Shown here: positions 1-9,723 of the stretch, piece after piece
Numbering within the stretch: the stretch's first letter is position 1
How the letters are laid out: every line of letters starts with the position of its first letter
Origin: Phormidium sp. FACHB-1136
GTDB taxonomy: Bacteria; Cyanobacteriota; Cyanobacteriia; Phormidesmidales; Phormidesmidaceae
Direction of reading: 5' to 3'
Assembly (NCBI RefSeq): GCF_014697375.1
Contig: NZ_JACJRS010000021.1
Location: 1 to 64,000 of the forward strand
DNA length: 64,000 bases
Notes under the pieces: model-generated
The model's database searches: none
Told to the model about the DNA's origin: nothing
What the model saw: the letters and a program-made list of their open reading frames with translations, nothing else
Program-made: the position numbers and the translations under genes

Positions 1-1
1 G

Positions 2-490
2 GAGGGGGTGTCCCTCTACACCGCTGTGGTTTGGTCAGTCAGCCTCAAGCGCCCCATCCGCTTGGCCTATCTGCTCAAGGAGCAAGGCGGGCGACGGAGC
101 TATGTCGTCTTGTTCTCCACGGATATCGACGGTGACCCCCTGGTGATCTATCAAGGCTACGCGGCGCGGTTTCAAATCGAATTTATCTTCCGCGATGCTC
201 GCCAATTCACCGGCTTAGCGGATTGCCAAGCCCGTTCTCCCGAAGCCCTCGATTCCCATGTCAACGCCAGTCTGATGGCCCTTAATTTGGCCAAAGCCGC
301 CCTGATATCCACGCAAGCTAAGGGTGAATCCGCTGAACCGCTCAGTTTCTCTATCGCCTCGTTCAAACGGCAGGCCCTGAATGCCCATCTTCTCGACCTA
401 TTTACAGCCACGTTTGCTCTGGAGCCAACTTTGATTCAATCCCATCCCAACTACCAGACCCTCCTGAACTACGGGGTTATCGCCGCATAG
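2..490 (+). CDS. IS4-type transposase, 3' part (cut by window edge)
   Basis: This is the C-terminal part of a DDE transposase; the frame is open to the left edge, so the start lies outside the window. The protein carries the IS4-family signature Y-x2-R-x3-E-x6-K/R: Tyr, AA, Arg, FQI, Glu, FIFRDA, Arg. The Glu would be the third catalytic acid of the DDE triad. The stop is followed within about 40 bases by the broken 3' end of the next gene, so the right end of the element lies at about 490-530. I could not define its terminal inverted repeat because the left end is missing. The family call is sound at superfamily level, but the exact IS group is not determined. Confidence 0.85.
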   Translation, partial: EGVSLYTAVVWSVSLKRPIRLAYLLKEQGGRRSYVVLFSTDIDGDPLVIYQGYAARFQIEFIFRDARQFTGLADCQARSPEALDSHVNASLMALNLAKAALISTQAKGESAEPLSFSIASFKRQALNAHLLDLFTATFALEPTLIQSHPNYQTLLNYGVIAA

Positions 491-507
491 ACTGGGATCA
501 CAGCCTC

Positions 508-1794
508 CTAAATCTGTCCGGAGTGTTGCACATACTGATCGAGCAGTTGAATAATACTGTTAACTCGATCATTCCATCCCAAAATTAGCGTTTGTTCAGC
601 CCTGGCTGGAGCGGGTTCTGTTAAGGTAATAGCCTGTTCATCAATGGGAGCTTTATCGGCTTGGTTGAGATATGTCGTATCGTCATCTTCGCTAATGACA
701 ATGAGCCGTTCCCCAGCTTGCAACAACCTATCACTGGTTGGATTGAGTTGGATGGAGCCATCACTAGTCTGAATACCAATCACCGACGAGCGATTGTAGG
801 ATAGTAGAGCCTGCCCGTAGGATTTGCCTTGTAGGGTAGGTTCTTCGCGAAAGTAAATTTCGTCGCCGCTAAAGTTCAGCAGATCAATATAAACCGTAGA
901 CAGCCCCGACTGCCGACAGGTTTGCACCACAATGCGAGAAATTAGATCGTTAATCAACAACGGTTCCACATCGGCCTGGGCCACCAAGTTCAAAACATCC
1001 AAGGTCTTTTCAGACTGTACCTGGGCCACTAAATGGTAGGGCTGATCGTGGGAACGGGGAATATTGGCAATCGCCAACAGCGTCGTAATTAAGTGGGTGT
1101 CGTCCTGCCCCTGGGAGGAGTTCAAAATCACAATGGAACGCGCTGTTTGGATGCTCACCATACCCAGATCGGCCATGCTGCTAGGTCTGCCCGTCCGACA
1201 AACAAGCCGCACGCGATCTAATTTTCCTAGGGTTTCTTGCAGAGCCGATTCCATCTCAACCTTATCGTTTTCACTGAGAACCACGACGCAGGTGTCGTGA
1301 CGATTGGCATTGGCCAAGGCTAGTTCTGAAATTAGCGTGAAAATTTGTAACGACCATCCCAAAATGACAATATGATCGGTCTCTAAAACCCTTGATCGTC
1401 CCTTGCGTAAATCCTCTAGCTTGCTATCAATGCCGCTACTCAACAAACCGATCAAGGTACTGACTAGAAAAATGCCGCCAAAGGTGACAAACAGCATTGT
1501 TAGCCGAAAGATCCAGCCCGTATCACCCCCCACCGTCCCCGAATCGAGGGTACGCATTAGCACCCCCCACAGGGATTCGGGCAAATTCAGGCTTTCCCCA
1601 TCCGCAGGCCGCATCCCAGAGGCGGTTACTACAGCGGCCATCAGCGTAATAAACGCCAAGGACACCAAGCCCAAGCCACTCACCAAGGCCACTGTGCCCC
1701 GCGCCATGAAATTATCAAACCAGTAGCGCCATCGGTCAGCTAGGCCATCAGAACGAGGCTTGCGAGTTTTGGGGGAAACAAGAACATTGTGCAT
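508..1794 (-). pseudogene. CASTOR/POLLUX-type ion channel, 3' end removed by IS insertion
   Basis: The protein has N-terminal hydrophobic segments at about residues 30-130, then an RCK/TrkA-N-like nucleotide-binding region (DHIVILGWS), a second Rossmann-like stretch, and a TrkA-C-like part (GDEIYFREEP, LQAGERLIVISEDDD). These are the marks of bacterial relatives of the plant CASTOR/POLLUX channels, which gate cation flow through RCK domains. Family members are usually above 600 residues. This one stops right after the start of the second RCK domain (LILGWNDRVNSII), and its last six residues come from DNA next to the transposase. The frame opens at 1833, but the ATG at 1794 gives a more typical N-terminus. 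The 3' remainder is probably left of the insertion sequence, outside the window. Function is likely lost or altered. Confidence 0.8.
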
Positions 1795-2086
1795 AACGAT
1801 AGCCAAGGAAACGACCTGCCCCGAAATAGGCATCGGCCAGGGACAGGTTTAGTATTCCCTGTTTACTCGTGGCTATCGTCATCTCAGGGCATTCTTAAGG
1901 GATATTTGGAAAGTAGCGCTAGTTAAATAGGTCGTAGGCAAGGGGGCAGGACGTTTGTTGGTAGGAGTAACCTGATTGAGGCATACCTCATTCAGGCAAA
2001 TAGGTTGGGGTCGGCCCGATCTAAATCCCCGGTACGTGTTGGGGTTTTCGCTGCATCCAACCTACCAAGGTCTACAAAGGCCAGTT

Positions 2087-3490
2087 TTACCAATCCTCCG
2101 CCTCGCCACCGACGACGACGTTTTTAATCCGCAGACTAGGGCCACCGCAGCCGACGGGGAGGCCATTTTGCCCGCCCTTGCCGCAGCCGCCGGATTCGTC
2201 CCAGTAGAAGTCATCGCCGATGGCCACAATATCCGCCAGGGTGCGAAACACGTTGCCCGACAGAGTGACATCCCGCACGGGTTCGGCCAGTTCGCCGTTG
2301 CGAATCATCCAGGCTTCTCCAGCGGTGAAGGTGAACATTTCGCCGTTGGTCATCCCCTCCAGCCAGTTGCGGGCATAGACGCCTTCCTGGATGTCGGCAA
2401 ACAGGTCGTTGACGGGGGTGGTGCCGCGTTCAATCCAGGTGTTGGTCATCCGCACCAGGGGGGAGTAGTGGTAGTTGAGGCAGCGGGCGTTTCCGGTGGG
2501 CGTTTCGCCCAGCTTGCCAGCGGTTTCGCGGGAATGCAGCCGCCCCACCAGCACGCCGTCTTGGATCAGTTGGGTGGTGGTGGCGGGGGTACCTTCGTCG
2601 TCATAGAAATAGCTGCCGCGATGGCCTTGGGGGGCAGCGCCGTCGTAGATTTGCAGCGCCTCTGGGCCAAACCGACGGCCCATGCTCATGGCCTCTAGCA
2701 GGTCAGGGTTTTCGTAGGCCATGTCGGCCTCAGAAAGGTGGCCAAAGGCTTCATGGACAAATAGCCCGGTCAAAATTGGGTCAATCACCACTTCGTAGGT
2801 CGATCCCCGCACGGTGGGCAAATCCAGGGCAGCCACGGCTCGGCGGGCGGAGGCCATCACCTGGGGATCCAGCCCTTCTAAATCCTCGTAGGCGCGGCGG
2901 GATCCGGTGGTTTCCCGTCCGGTTTGCACCTGATCCCCATCGCGGGCGGTGGCGGCAAAGCGCATTTCCATGTCCGACCACGCCTGATCAATGTGGCTTC
3001 CCTCGGAAGTAACCAGCAGCACCCGCTGGGTGATATCGCCGTAGCGCACGGAGGTGGTGGCAATGCGGTCGTCGATGCTCTGCAACAGGTCGGCGTAGTG
3101 GCGGCAGAGATCCTTTTTGCGGGCCAGGGGAATGTGGCGAGGATCGGTGCCCGTCATGGGGAGGCGCTGCACCACTTGCACCGGATCCACAGGCGCTAGC
3201 AGGGTTTCGTCTTGGCCGACCATCCGCGCCGCCGATACCGCATCCTCCACCTGGGCCGCGAGTTCGGCTAAATCGTTAAAGCTGGCAAAGCCCCAGCCGC
3301 CCTTGTAGCAGGCCCGCACATGGCCCCCAATGGCTAAGCCCTCGCTGAGGGTTTCGATGGTGCCGCCGCGCAGAAAAATGTCGGTGCCCTCGGATTGCTC
3401 TAGGCGAATGGCCAGGTAATCCACCCGCTTGCCCCATGTAGCGCAGAGTTCGTCTAAACGGGTTTTGGCGTCGTCAATGGAGAAGGCCAT
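2087..3490 (-). CDS. tldD: Metalloprotease TldD
   Basis: This 467-residue protein has the length and sequence of TldD, the subunit of the TldD/TldE zinc protease that carries the active site. It unfolds and cleaves peptides, including modified peptides, in the cytoplasm. The metal-binding motif HEAFGH is at residues 246-251. Conserved glycine-rich stretches of the family (GRLHSRETAGKLGETPTGNA, SGGCGKGGQNG) follow. The ATG at 3490 is the natural start (MAFSIDDA). The usual partner gene tldE/pmbA is not in the window. A long plus-strand open frame over the same DNA (1976-2698) is a GC-driven shadow. Confidence 0.93.
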   Translation of the reverse strand: MAFSIDDAKTRLDELCATWGKRVDYLAIRLEQSEGTDIFLRGGTIETLSEGLAIGGHVRACYKGGWGFASFNDLAELAAQVEDAVSAARMVGQDETLLAPVDPVQVVQRLPMTGTDPRHIPLARKKDLCRHYADLLQSIDDRIATTSVRYGDITQRVLLVTSEGSHIDQAWSDMEMRFAATARDGDQVQTGRETTGSRRAYEDLEGLDPQVMASARRAVAALDLPTVRGSTYEVVIDPILTGLFVHEAFGHLSEADMAYENPDLLEAMSMGRRFGPEALQIYDGAAPQGHRGSYFYDDEGTPATTTQLIQDGVLVGRLHSRETAGKLGETPTGNARCLNYHYSPLVRMTNTWIERGTTPVNDLFADIQEGVYARNWLEGMTNGEMFTFTAGEAWMIRNGELAEPVRDVTLSGNVFRTLADIVAIGDDFYWDESGGCGKGGQNGLPVGCGGPSLRIKNVVVGGEAEDW

Positions 3491-3681
3491 GGCGATTGCA
3501 ACGAGACGGTTTGCCTTACTGTAGCACTGGCCGATCCGGGTTCTGCCGCAGAAAACTTAGCCCCGGCCAGACACCCCTAGCCGATCCTTCGAGGCGAGCA
3601 TCCCTAGGGCGGGGGCGTCAACAGCCGATAAGCTAGAAACGGTTTGTGTTTCTGTTGCTGCCCTTTGTCGAGGTGTTTTTT

Positions 3682-4662
3682 GTGATTGCGTCCCCGAAGG
3701 ACTCCCCACCCCGCCTGCAATTTCGCCATACCCCCCTGCGCTGGATCTATGCCCTCTGGAAGTTCTGGCGACCCCACACGGTCATCGGGACTAGCCTCAG
3801 CGTTCTGGGCCTCGCCGCGATTGTCCTGGCGGGCTTAGATTCCCCAGCCCTGCCGATAAGGGAAGGATTGATGCCCAGTATTGGGGTGGCCCTGGTGGCT
3901 TGCCTGCTGGGTAACCTCTATATTGTCGGCCTCAACCAGCTTGAGGACGTGGCCATTGACCAAATCAACAAGCCCCACCTGCCCCTGGCCTCTGGGGAAT
4001 TTTCCTTGGCCGATGGTCGTTGGATTGTGGCTCTGGCGGGGCTAGGTTCCTTCGGTTTGGCGCTGGTGGGAGGGCCGTGGCTGCTGGCCACGGTGGGCCT
4101 GAGTTTGGTCATTGGCACCGCCTATTCCCTACCGCCCCTGCGGCTGAAGCGGTTTCCCTTTTGGGCCTCCTTTTGCATTTTGGCGGTGCGAGGGGCCGTG
4201 GTGAACCTGGGCCTGTTTCTGCACTTCAGCGAACGCCTGGGGCAACCCCTCACCATTCCGGGTCGCGTGTGGGCTTTGACGGCATTTATTCTGCTGTTTA
4301 GCATCGCCATTGCCCTGTTTAAGGATATCCCCGACATTGAAGGCGACCGTCGCTACGGCATCCGCACCTTCTCCGTTAACCTTGGCCAGCGTCCGGTGTT
4401 TAACCTGGCGAGGGGAATGCTCACCCTCTGCTATGTGGGCATCGTCTTGGTAGCCCCTTGGCTGCATGGGGTCAATCGCCCCCTGCTGATGTCTACCCAC
4501 CTGGTTGCCCTCGCCGCCCTGTGGATTGCCAGCTTTCGCGTGGCCCCCCTCTACCCCAACAGCCCCAGAGCCACCCTCTCCTACCCCAATTTCTACCAGT
4601 TCATTTGGAAGCTCTTCTTCCTGCAATACCTCATATTTCCCCTCGCCTGCTGGTTGGCCTAG
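3682..4662 (+). CDS. Homogentisate phytyltransferase (UbiA family)
   Basis: This integral membrane prenyltransferase joins homogentisate to phytyl diphosphate, the committed step of tocopherol synthesis. It shows both UbiA aspartate-rich motifs, NQLEDVAIDQINKPHLPLA and KDIPDIEGDRRYGIRT, with multiple hydrophobic helices. The sequence between them (LIGTAYSLPPLRLKR-like, AVRGAVVNLGLFLHF) follows cyanobacterial HPT of the Slr1736 type rather than chlorophyll synthase ChlG. The C-terminal FYQFIWKLFFLQYL is also typical. The frame is open from a GTG at 3646; the GTG at 3682 (VIASPKDSPP) gives a length closer to the family, so the start is uncertain. A geranylgeranyl-reductase-like gene follows after 65 bases on the same strand and may share its transcript. 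Confidence 0.85.
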   Translation: MIASPKDSPPRLQFRHTPLRWIYALWKFWRPHTVIGTSLSVLGLAAIVLAGLDSPALPIREGLMPSIGVALVACLLGNLYIVGLNQLEDVAIDQINKPHLPLASGEFSLADGRWIVALAGLGSFGLALVGGPWLLATVGLSLVIGTAYSLPPLRLKRFPFWASFCILAVRGAVVNLGLFLHFSERLGQPLTIPGRVWALTAFILLFSIAIALFKDIPDIEGDRRYGIRTFSVNLGQRPVFNLARGMLTLCYVGIVLVAPWLHGVNRPLLMSTHLVALAALWIASFRVAPLYPNSPRATLSYPNFYQFIWKLFFLQYLIFPLACWLA

Positions 4663-4727
4663 CCTAACTCCTGCTCCTGGCCTCCTGTTTCCTAACCTCT
4701 ATTTCCTAACCCCTGCCTCCTAAATCC

Positions 4728-5861
4728 ATGACCCTCTACGACTGCATCATCGTCGGCGCTGGCCCCGCCGGATCCACCGCCGCCTACCACCTCAGCCGAT
4801 CTGGCCACCGGGTACTGATGGTAGAAGTTGCCACGCTGCCACGCTATAAGCCCTGCGGTGGGGGTGTCTCGCCCCAAATTGGCCAATGGTTTGACTTCGA
4901 CTTTAGCCCCGTCATTTCTGTCAAGGTACGTAAGGGACGCTACACCTTCAACTTTCAGGATCCGGTGGATGTGGAGTTGCCAGAGGAACTGGCCCTATGG
5001 ATGGTGCGGCGTGACCAGTTTGACCATTTCATTGTGCAGCAGGCCCAGCGGCAAGGAGCCACCCTGTGGGACGCCACCAAGGCTAAAGGCATTGAGGCTA
5101 AGGGCGACACCTGGCAAGTAGAAACCAGCCGAGGCCCCGTGGCTGGAAAGTTTTTGATTGCCGCTGATGGAGCCAAGGGGTCGATGGCGAAATGGCTAGG
5201 ATTTACTCAACGCCGCTATCGATTGGCCGCTGCCCTAGAAATTGAACCCCGCCTAACGGTTCCTGATGAGCCCATCATTTATGCCGATCTAGGCGTGATT
5301 CGGCAAGGCTACACCTGGAACTTTCCCAAGGCGGACGGCTACTCGATTGGGGGGGCCGTGCTGAGTCGATCTGGCGACCAGCGACGACAGGATCTACGCC
5401 GTCCCGTCAACGATTATGCCGCCGAGTTTGCCGTGGATGCCAAGACCGTGCAACCCTTCGGCCACCCCATCTTCCTCTGGGATGGGGCTCAACCGCTGCA
5501 CACCCACCGTGCTGTCTTAGCCGGAGAAGCCGCCTGTGTGGTCGATCCCTTCACCGCTGAAGGCATTCGTCCCTCCATCTTTAGCGGGCTCAAAGCCGCC
5601 GAGGCCATTTCCCAAGCCATCCAAGGAGACGACCAAGCCCTGCCCCGCTACAGCGAAGTGATGAATCGTGAATGGGGGGAAGACATGCGCTGGGCCAAAC
5701 GCCTTGCCCAAGTGGTTTACCAAGCCCCAGCCTTAACCTATCGCCTAGGCATAAAACGCCCCTCCAGCACCCTAACCATGACCAAAATATTCGCCGGAGA
5801 AATCCGCTACGCCGATGCCGTCCACCGTGCCATTGGGCGATTGCTAAAGCCTTCTTTTTAA
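4728..5861 (+). CDS. Geranylgeranyl reductase family FAD-dependent oxidoreductase
   Basis: The 377-residue protein has an N-terminal FAD-binding Rossmann motif (IIVGAGPAGSTAA, residues 7-19), the PCGGG motif of the geranylgeranyl reductase superfamily, and the second FAD motif in GEAACVVDPFTAEGIR. It is shorter than canonical ChlP and its N-terminus differs, so I read it as a paralog rather than the main chlorophyll reductase. It lies 65 bases behind homogentisate phytyltransferase on the same strand. A role in saturating an isoprenoid chain for tocopherol or a related quinone is therefore an attractive inference, but not shown. Other reductases or halogenase-like flavoproteins of this superfamily remain possible. 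Confidence 0.8.
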   Translation: MTLYDCIIVGAGPAGSTAAYHLSRSGHRVLMVEVATLPRYKPCGGGVSPQIGQWFDFDFSPVISVKVRKGRYTFNFQDPVDVELPEELALWMVRRDQFDHFIVQQAQRQGATLWDATKAKGIEAKGDTWQVETSRGPVAGKFLIAADGAKGSMAKWLGFTQRRYRLAAALEIEPRLTVPDEPIIYADLGVIRQGYTWNFPKADGYSIGGAVLSRSGDQRRQDLRRPVNDYAAEFAVDAKTVQPFGHPIFLWDGAQPLHTHRAVLAGEAACVVDPFTAEGIRPSIFSGLKAAEAISQAIQGDDQALPRYSEVMNREWGEDMRWAKRLAQVVYQAPALTYRLGIKRPSSTLTMTKIFAGEIRYADAVHRAIGRLLKPSF

Positions 5862-6375
5862 TACCAAATCCGGGCCCTAATCGCCCCGGTGCCCAAAAGT
5901 CAGAAGTCTAGGGTGTATTCGCGGCAATCACCCAATCTGGCGATACTCTGATCGCCTTGGTGAGCCGCAATTCAACCCTAGGAAATTCGGGTTTTTCAAT
6001 GCGGATTTGGCATGAAATATCCAAGCTATGCTTCTCCCTTTTAGCATTCAGTAACAGGGGAAGATTCATCAAGTGTAGAAGCAAGAACCCAGCCGCCGAT
6101 AAAAACATTCCTATCCAAAGTCAGTAAGATTATTTTGTAACTATAGCGGTTCCCGATAGAGTGAGATACACCATTGTTGAGTTCTAGATCCCCCCAGAAC
6201 TTAGCGGTCTAAGGCTCACGCTTTACCCCCCTTGATAAGGGGGGCAGGGGGGATCATCGCAATGTACTTCAATCGAGTGAAATTCGCTATAATATCCTAA
6301 GAAATTCATCATTATTCCGGCTGAACAATATCATAGCTGCGGGGTAGCATCCAGCCATTGCTTACGCCACCACCA
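5862..6375. other. Intergenic region with a MITE-like repeat
   Basis: About 510 bases lie between the convergent reductase and topoisomerase genes. The right part holds a MITE-like inverted-repeat element (6140-6293, listed separately). A 66-residue minus-strand open frame at 5908-6108 has no recognisable features and is probably not a gene. I see no convincing terminator with a T-run for either flanking gene. Confidence 0.6.
6140..6293. mobile_element. MITE-like element with imperfect terminal inverted repeats
   Basis: The left end (actatagcggttcccgatag) and the reverse complement of the right end (attatagcgaatttcactcg) match at about 21 of 32 positions over the terminal 32 bases. The element is about 154 bases long and has no coding capacity. 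Inside it, gatcccccc at 6188 and ggggggatc ending at 6254 form a second, nested inverted pair similar in sequence to the dispersed repeats at 16173 and 52814. Non-autonomous elements starting with TATAGCG are common in cyanobacteria; the family assignment is inference. Confidence 0.55.
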
Positions 6376-8907
6376 CTACTCCTCTTCAGGGGCATTTTCA
6401 GAATTGGCAAGGGGCACCACCTGCGTAACACGAACCAGGGTTTCCTCCTTGTTGGGCTTCACCAATCGGGGGCATTCTCCGGTGCGGCCTAGGCGGGGCA
6501 CGGTGGCGGTGGGGAGAATGGCGATGCGGTCGGTGTTGGAGAAGAGGGTGAGGGTGCTGTGGGCGGGGGCGGGCAGCAGGGTCAGCAACTTGTCGGTTTT
6601 GAGACTGAAGTGGAAGGCTAGACTGCCGAGGTCGCCGCGTTTGGTGCTGCGGAGGTCTTCGACGGGGAGGCGTTTTCCGAAGCCCGCCGCCGAGATCAGC
6701 AGCACCTCGTCGTAGCCAGATTGCACCGTGACGCAGCCCACCAGGCGCTCGTATTTGCCCAGGCGCATTCCTTGGGGGCCTTGGGCGGTGCGGCCCATCA
6801 GGGGCAGGTTTTCGTCGTCGATGGGGAAGCGCAACACTCGACCACCGGAGCTGGCCAGCACCAGGTCATCCCCCAGTTGAGCGAGGCTGACGTAGGCGAG
6901 TTCGTCGTCGTCTTTGACCTTCATGGCGGTGAGGCCGCGTCCGGTGAGGTTGGTGAATTCCTTTAGGGGGGCGCGTTTGATTTTGCCCTTTTGGGTGACG
7001 AGGATGAGGTCGTGTTCCATCAGGTCTTCGCGCAGGACGAACTGGGCCACAATGGCGTCGGCCTCGGCGGGGACGGAATCGGGCAGCAGGTTGACCAGGG
7101 GCACGCCCTTACCCTGGCGGGGCGGCGGCGGAATCTCCCCCACGGCAACCGTGAAGGCGCGGCCATCGCGGGTGAGGGTGAGGACTTCTTGGGTGGTGAG
7201 GGCGGCTTCCACTTGGACGATGGGGTCGTCTTCGGTGGGGTGCAGTTTGGGGTTGGTGTCGGTGTCTAGCCTTGCCTGTCGCCGTTGGTAGGATCGCTGG
7301 GAGTAGCGGCGCACGTAGCCCTTTTGGGTGAATTCCACTACGGCCTCTTCTTCGTCCACCTCGGCGATAATTTCTTCGACTTGTTGGGTTTCTTCGGCCC
7401 GTTCGGCGTCGCTTTGGATGCGGGTGCGGCGGGGGTCGTTGAACTTTTTACGCAGGGATCGAAGTTCTTTTTTCAGGGCTTTCAGCAGTTCCTTGCGGTC
7501 GGCTAGGAGGTTCTGCAATTCGTCCCGGCGCTGGGTGAGTTCTTCAAATTCGGTTTCGAGACCCTGGCGTTCCATGCCGGTGAGCTTGCGTAGGGGCATG
7601 GCCAAAATAGCGTCGGACTGCCGTTCGCTGAGGGTGAACCGTTCCTGGAAGGTCTGCTTGGCGGTGGTGCCGTCGGGGGCGTTGCGGAGGATATCGATGA
7701 TGGCATCGAGGTTGTTTAGGGCGGTGAGTAGGCCTTCGGTGATGTGGCGCTTGGCTTCAGTTTTTTCGAGCTGGTGCTGGTAGTGGCGGGTGAGGGTGGT
7801 TTCCCGGAAGTCTAAAAACGCCTGCATCACCTCGCGCAGGGGCATTTGACGGGGTTGGCCATTGTCTAGGGCCAGCATAATCACGCCGAAGTTGCTTTGC
7901 AGCGGCGTCATTCGGTAGAGGTCTTGCAGCACCTTTTGGGCGGGGGAATCGCGCTTCAGTTCGATCACCACCCGCATTCCGTCGCGGTCGCTTTCGTCCC
8001 GGATATCGGCGATGCCCTCCAGTTTGCCTGCGTTGACAAGTTGGGCAATTTTCTCAATCCATCCGGCCTTGTTCACCTGGTAGGGCAGTTCCGTTACCAC
8101 AATGGCGTTGCGGCGCTGGCGACCCTTGCCAGGGCGGATTTCCTCAAACTGGCAGATGCCGCGAATGGGAATGCTGCCCCGTCCGGTGCGGTAGGCATCG
8201 AGAATGCCCTCGGTGCCGATGATTTCCCCTCCGGTGGGGAAGTCGGGGCCAGGGATGAGGCGAAACAGTTCCTCATCGGTCATCTGGGGCCGATCAATCA
8301 TGGCAATCAGCCCGTCCACCACCTCCCCCAGGTTGTGGGGCGGAATGTTCGTCGCCATACCCACGGCAATGCCAGAACAGCCGTTTAGCAAGAGGTTGGG
8401 CAACTGGGCAGGCAGCACCACCGGCTCCTGCTGGGAGCTATCGAAGTTGTCGATGAAGTCCACCAGGGCTTCGCTGATGTCTCCTAACATGGCCCCATGG
8501 CTAACGGGGGAGAGGCGGGTTTCGGTGTAGCGCATCGCCGCCGGGGGGTCGTTATCCACCGATCCAAAGTTGCCGTGGCCATCCAGCAGGGGGTAGCGGC
8601 TAGAGAAGGTCTGCACCATCCGCACCAGGGCATCGTAGACCGCCTGATCGCCGTGGGGATGGTATTTGCCCAGCACATCTCCCACCACACGGGCGCACTT
8701 GCGGTAGGGTCGGTCGGGGGTTAATCCCAGCTCGTGCATGGCGTAGAGAATGCGGCGATGCACGGGTTTGAGGCCATCCCGCACATCCGGCAAGGCCCGC
8801 CCTACAATCACGCTCATGGCGTATTCCAGGTACGACCGTTGCACCTCGGTGTGGAGCGAGGTGGGCACAATTTGCCCCGAAGCCAGTAGGTTCAGTTGGT
8901 CGGACAT
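6376..8907 (-). CDS. Type IIA DNA topoisomerase subunit A (GyrA/ParC type)
   Basis: This 843-residue breakage-reunion subunit passes one DNA duplex through another with a GyrB/ParE-type ATPase partner. The catalytic tyrosine is Y127 in AAMRYTETR. The winged-helix region (GKYHPHGD), tower and coiled-coil parts are intact, followed by a C-terminal beta-pinwheel of repeated blades (for example KGDLGSLAF). I see no GyrA-box (QRRGGKG-like): the matching place reads [10 protein letters not shown]. This fits a topoisomerase IV-like or second A subunit better than a classical supercoiling gyrase, so I give no symbol. Automatic annotation may still call it gyrA. No B subunit is nearby. Confidence 0.88.
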   Translation of the reverse strand: MSDQLNLLASGQIVPTSLHTEVQRSYLEYAMSVIVGRALPDVRDGLKPVHRRILYAMHELGLTPDRPYRKCARVVGDVLGKYHPHGDQAVYDALVRMVQTFSSRYPLLDGHGNFGSVDNDPPAAMRYTETRLSPVSHGAMLGDISEALVDFIDNFDSSQQEPVVLPAQLPNLLLNGCSGIAVGMATNIPPHNLGEVVDGLIAMIDRPQMTDEELFRLIPGPDFPTGGEIIGTEGILDAYRTGRGSIPIRGICQFEEIRPGKGRQRRNAIVVTELPYQVNKAGWIEKIAQLVNAGKLEGIADIRDESDRDGMRVVIELKRDSPAQKVLQDLYRMTPLQSNFGVIMLALDNGQPRQMPLREVMQAFLDFRETTLTRHYQHQLEKTEAKRHITEGLLTALNNLDAIIDILRNAPDGTTAKQTFQERFTLSERQSDAILAMPLRKLTGMERQGLETEFEELTQRRDELQNLLADRKELLKALKKELRSLRKKFNDPRRTRIQSDAERAEETQQVEEIIAEVDEEEAVVEFTQKGYVRRYSQRSYQRRQARLDTDTNPKLHPTEDDPIVQVEAALTTQEVLTLTRDGRAFTVAVGEIPPPPRQGKGVPLVNLLPDSVPAEADAIVAQFVLREDLMEHDLILVTQKGKIKRAPLKEFTNLTGRGLTAMKVKDDDELAYVSLAQLGDDLVLASSGGRVLRFPIDDENLPLMGRTAQGPQGMRLGKYERLVGCVTVQSGYDEVLLISAAGFGKRLPVEDLRSTKRGDLGSLAFHFSLKTDKLLTLLPAPAHSTLTLFSNTDRIAILPTATVPRLGRTGECPRLVKPNKEETLVRVTQVVPLANSENAPEEE

Positions 8908-9265
8908 GGGTGGGGGTTCCTGGATGGAAAATTAGGTGAAACTTTAAAGAAGCCGTAGACCCAATGGGCAGATCTCTGGGAAACTCAACCTCTCCCTAGA
9001 CTCGGCTAGGATGGAGATGGGTTGGTTTGGGGGTTAACCCAATTTAGGGTTAACAATGCTGTAACTTAATGGCAAGGGTAGCGGCATGGCAAGCTTTTCG
9101 GCAGGGGTGCTCGATGGTCTGACCGCTTTTTGACGGGATGGTTGCCTTCTGTCTGCCTTGCGTCAAAGGCGATCAAGCCAGCCCCAGTCCATCGCCTCGG
9201 CCACCTTGGGGGCAGCCTTGGGGTTCTGTGGCATAGTAATTCGGTGATACGGGTAAATCAGCACC
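8908..9265. other. Divergent intergenic region with a GTTAACCC palindrome
   Basis: These 358 bases separate the topoisomerase gene from the response-regulator gene and should hold both promoters. The sequence gttaaccc-aattta-gggttaac at 9033-9054 is a perfect 8-base inverted repeat, and its left arm is itself part of the palindrome gggttaaccc. It could be an operator. I see no small gene and no clear -35/-10 pair. Confidence 0.4.
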
Positions 9266-9673
9266 ATGAAAACCGTCCTAATTGTTGAAGATGATGTCGT
9301 TAATGCACGGGTATTCTCCAAGATTTTGACCAAACGCGGCGGTTTAACCGTTAAACACACCGAAGATGTGGAAGAGGTGGTGACGCTGGCCCGCAGTGGC
9401 GAAATCAGCGTCATTTTGATGGATGTGTCCTTGGCCCACAGTCTGTACCAGGGCAAACCGATGGACGGCATCAAAATCACCCAACTGCTGAAGGCCGACC
9501 CTCAAACCGCCCATTTGCCGATTATTCTCGTCACGGCCCACGCCATGGAGGGCGACCGCGAAAATTTCCTCAGCCAAAGCGGAGCCGATGACTACATCTC
9601 CAAACCCGTGATTGACCATCAGCAGTTTGTGGATCAAATCAAAGCTGCCATGGGCGAACCCTTGGATAGCTAA
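9266..9673 (+). CDS. Single-domain response regulator
   Basis: The 135-residue protein is a lone receiver (REC) domain without an output domain. The acidic pocket is E8-D9-D10, the phospho-acceptor is D53 in LMDVSL, the conserved Thr/Ala switch region is VTAHAM, and the conserved lysine is K113 in SKPV. Such CheY/DivK-like proteins relay phosphate or act by protein contact. The insert LAHSLYQGKPMDG after the acceptor is typical of cyanobacterial receivers of this group. No histidine kinase is adjacent, though a large hybrid kinase starts 2.2 kb downstream, so the partner is unknown. Confidence 0.9.
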   Translation: MKTVLIVEDDVVNARVFSKILTKRGGLTVKHTEDVEEVVTLARSGEISVILMDVSLAHSLYQGKPMDGIKITQLLKADPQTAHLPIILVTAHAMEGDRENFLSQSGADDYISKPVIDHQQFVDQIKAAMGEPLDS

Positions 9674-9723
9674 ATGCATTTGTACTATACAGCCATCCTT
9701 TACGCAAGTCACCTGTTAACTCT

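Noticed and set aside
1976-2698. 240-residue plus-strand open frame
   Set aside because: It lies opposite tldD, and its His/Gly/Val-rich sequence has no family features; it is a shadow of the minus-strand codons.
4728-5861. Assignment as chlP
   Set aside because: The N-terminus and length differ from canonical ChlP, so only the superfamily is called.
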